A DNA stretch of 5,585 nucleotides from NCBI GenBank assembly GCA_016215085.1, contig JACRMD010000099.1, positions 1 to 5,585 on the forward strand, given 5' to 3'. Both the position numbers and the translations under genes were made by a program. Origin of the DNA: Solirubrobacterales bacterium. GTDB lineage: Bacteria; Actinomycetota; Thermoleophilia; Solirubrobacterales; Solirubrobacteraceae. Every line of letters starts with the position of its first letter. Position 1 is the stretch's first letter. This document shows, in pieces, positions 4,738 to 5,585 of the stretch. Below the pieces are notes generated by a model. That model was not told where the DNA came from, ran no database searches, and saw nothing but the letters and a program-made list of their open reading frames with translations.

Positions 4738-5151
4738 CTAGGCCCGGGACTCGAAGTCGAGGCCCGGGCCTTCGATCGTGCAGCGCGCGATCGCGTTGAG
4801 CCGGGGTGTCGACATCGGCTCGTGGAGGTGGGGGAGCGGGACGCCCTCCTCCTCCAGCAGCGGGAACTCGTGCAGGCGCTTGATGAGCACCGCGCCCTCG
4901 GCGTCCCAGCAGGTGAGCGTGACGCGCGTGGAGCCCTCGTTGGACTCGGGGACGTTGAGCTTGGCGTCCAGCAGCGAGACGATCAGCTCCAGCTGCCCGG
5001 TGCCGGGGTACCGGTAGCGCTCGAGCTGGAGCTTGGCCCGGACGACGCCGTCGTCGTCGCCACCGCCGCCGGCCAGCGCGGCCACGGCGCCGCCGATCGC
5101 GGCGAGGGCCACGAGCGCGGCGAGGGCGAAGAGGAGCCTGACGTTGCGCAT
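4738..5151 (-). CDS. Small exported or membrane-anchored protein of unknown function
   Basis: A 137-residue protein that I do not recognise. The N-terminus MRNVRLLFALAALVALAAI has two arginines before a hydrophobic stretch (6-27), reading as a signal peptide or single anchor. No lipobox cysteine or clear AxA cleavage motif follows; a GGGGDDDG linker (28-35) does. The remainder (36-137) looks beta-rich and lies outside the membrane if exported. It contains two cysteines, C81 in VTLTCWD and C124 in AIARCTIEG, each in a strand-like setting, so a disulfide across a beta-sandwich is plausible. The ATG is chosen because it directly precedes the arginine/hydrophobic N-terminus; upstream bases show no convincing Shine-Dalgarno. 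It lies 38 nt downstream of the next minus-strand gene and is probably cotranscribed with it. It converges on the DUF3618 gene with a 27-nt gap. Confidence 0.85.
   Translation of the reverse strand: MRNVRLLFALAALVALAAIGGAVAALAGGGGDDDGVVRAKLQLERYRYPGTGQLELIVSLLDAKLNVPESNEGSTRVTLTCWDAEGAVLIKRLHEFPLLEEEGVPLPHLHEPMSTPRLNAIARCTIEGPGLDFESRA
4741..4770. terminator. Long GC hairpin at the convergent junction, possibly bidirectional terminator
   Basis: The arms ggcccggg (4741-4748) and cccgggcc (4763-4770) pair perfectly. Inside them ctcg (4750-4753) pairs cgag (4758-4761), leaving one A/G mismatch and a 4-nt loop, so about 12 bp of stem in all. It starts 30 nt after the DUF3618 stop and covers the last ten sense codons of the minus-strand gene, so it could stop transcripts from the plus strand. 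It is coding DNA on the minus strand, so the structure could be partly coincidental. Confidence 0.45.
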
Positions 5152-5189
5152 CCCGGGACCCAACGGACCGGGGACGCGCGGACTGGCGA

Positions 5190-5585
5190 CTAGCCGTGCC
5201 ACGGGTGGCGGCTGGGGAGGCGCACCTCGCGGCGCAGGGCCCGCAGGTCGCAGGCGGCCGGCGCGTCGAAGCACGCCAGCGCGAGGGCGCGGCCCTTCTC
5301 GCTCACCATGCCGAAGGCGGCCGCCTGGCCCAGGCGCTGCTCGAGCTCGGCGCGGACCGCCTCGAGGACCTTGTCGGCCGGCAGGCCGAGCTTGTCGCCC
5401 AGCGACGCGGCCAGCTCCTGCTTGAGCGCCGCGAGGTCGGGCTTGGAGCCCGCCTTGCGCCTGGCCCACTGCTCGCGGGCGACGGCGGCGCCGGCCGCGC
5501 GCAGCCTCGCGGGCTCGACGCCGAGCCGGTCGCTGAGGCTGCGGAGCACCATCGCGGCCACCATCTGGTGCATGCCGCCGCCGCG
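5190..5585 (-). CDS. Helical-repeat protein of unknown function, probably 5' partial
   Basis: The frame is open to the window edge. The first ATG (5573-5571) is only 12 nt from the edge and is preceded in frame by Gly/Gly/Gly codons with no Shine-Dalgarno, so the true start is probably outside the window. The visible 127 residues are mostly helical and soluble. An internal repeat is seen: SLSDRLGVEPARLRAA (12-27) and SLGDKLGLPADKVLEA (57-72), 45 residues apart, each a helix-turn-helix unit of the 'LGV(x)ADKV(x)xA' kind found in several actinobacterial secreted proteins. The C-terminal part (85-127) has GMVSEKGRALALACFD with two cysteines, C101 and C108, then a basic tail with His123 and His126. 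The missing N-terminus could carry a signal peptide, which would suit the exported protein encoded just downstream; this is a guess. I do not assign a function. Confidence 0.75.
   Translation of the reverse strand, partial: RGGGMHQMVAAMVLRSLSDRLGVEPARLRAAGAAVAREQWARRKAGSKPDLAALKQELAASLGDKLGLPADKVLEAVRAELEQRLGQAAAFGMVSEKGRALALACFDAPAACDLRALRREVRLPSRHPWHG

Noticed and set aside
4738..5469. 243-codon version of the exported protein starting far upstream
   Set aside because: The extension overlaps the neighbouring minus-strand gene in another frame and is low complexity; the ATG at 5151 directly precedes a signal-like N-terminus.

Overview
This is a GC-rich, densely coded bacterial window with strong G/C preference at third codon positions, frequent GTG starts, overlapping genes and almost no intergenic DNA. 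Holin-X and DUF3618 family genes next to each other, and the codon style, point to a high-GC actinobacterium. A Thermoleophilia/Solirubrobacterales-type genome is my best guess, but that is a recollection-based inference and not something the sequence proves. I see no rRNA, tRNA, CRISPR array, insertion sequence or integrase.

Layout. (1) 1-1583, + strand: the 3' three quarters of an elongation factor G paralogue (EF-G2/FusA2 type), followed by a 10-bp GC hairpin. (2) 1637-3074, + strand: an uncharacterised zinc-ribbon protein with a Pro/Glu linker; a 71-residue protein with a DRRKSERR motif that overlaps the next gene by 4 nt; and a stand-alone type I ribonuclease H. (3) 3075-3206: a 132-bp intergenic stretch with two hairpins and a possible stress-type promoter. 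(4) 3207-4710, + strand: a tightly overlapped three-gene envelope operon. It encodes a membrane protein with LEA-like 11-residue repeats, a Holin-X (PF07332-type) two-helix membrane protein, and a DUF3618 protein. (5) 4711-4770: a convergent junction with two strong inverted repeats. (6) 4738-5585, - strand: two uncharacterised genes, a small exported or anchored protein and an upstream helical-repeat protein that probably runs off the window.

How they may work together. The most interesting unit is the 3207-4710 operon. The first and third proteins share a membrane segment (NPWAVAAGGLALGF and NPLGLAVGAAAIGF) flanked by hydrophilic amphipathic helices, and a Holin-X protein sits between them. 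This resembles the E. coli yqjD-yqjE pairing (DUF883 tail-anchored protein plus Holin-X-family protein), which is tied to stationary phase. I infer an envelope or desiccation-stress membrane module; function is not established. The rest is mostly housekeeping (EF-G2, RNase H) mixed with lineage-restricted small proteins.
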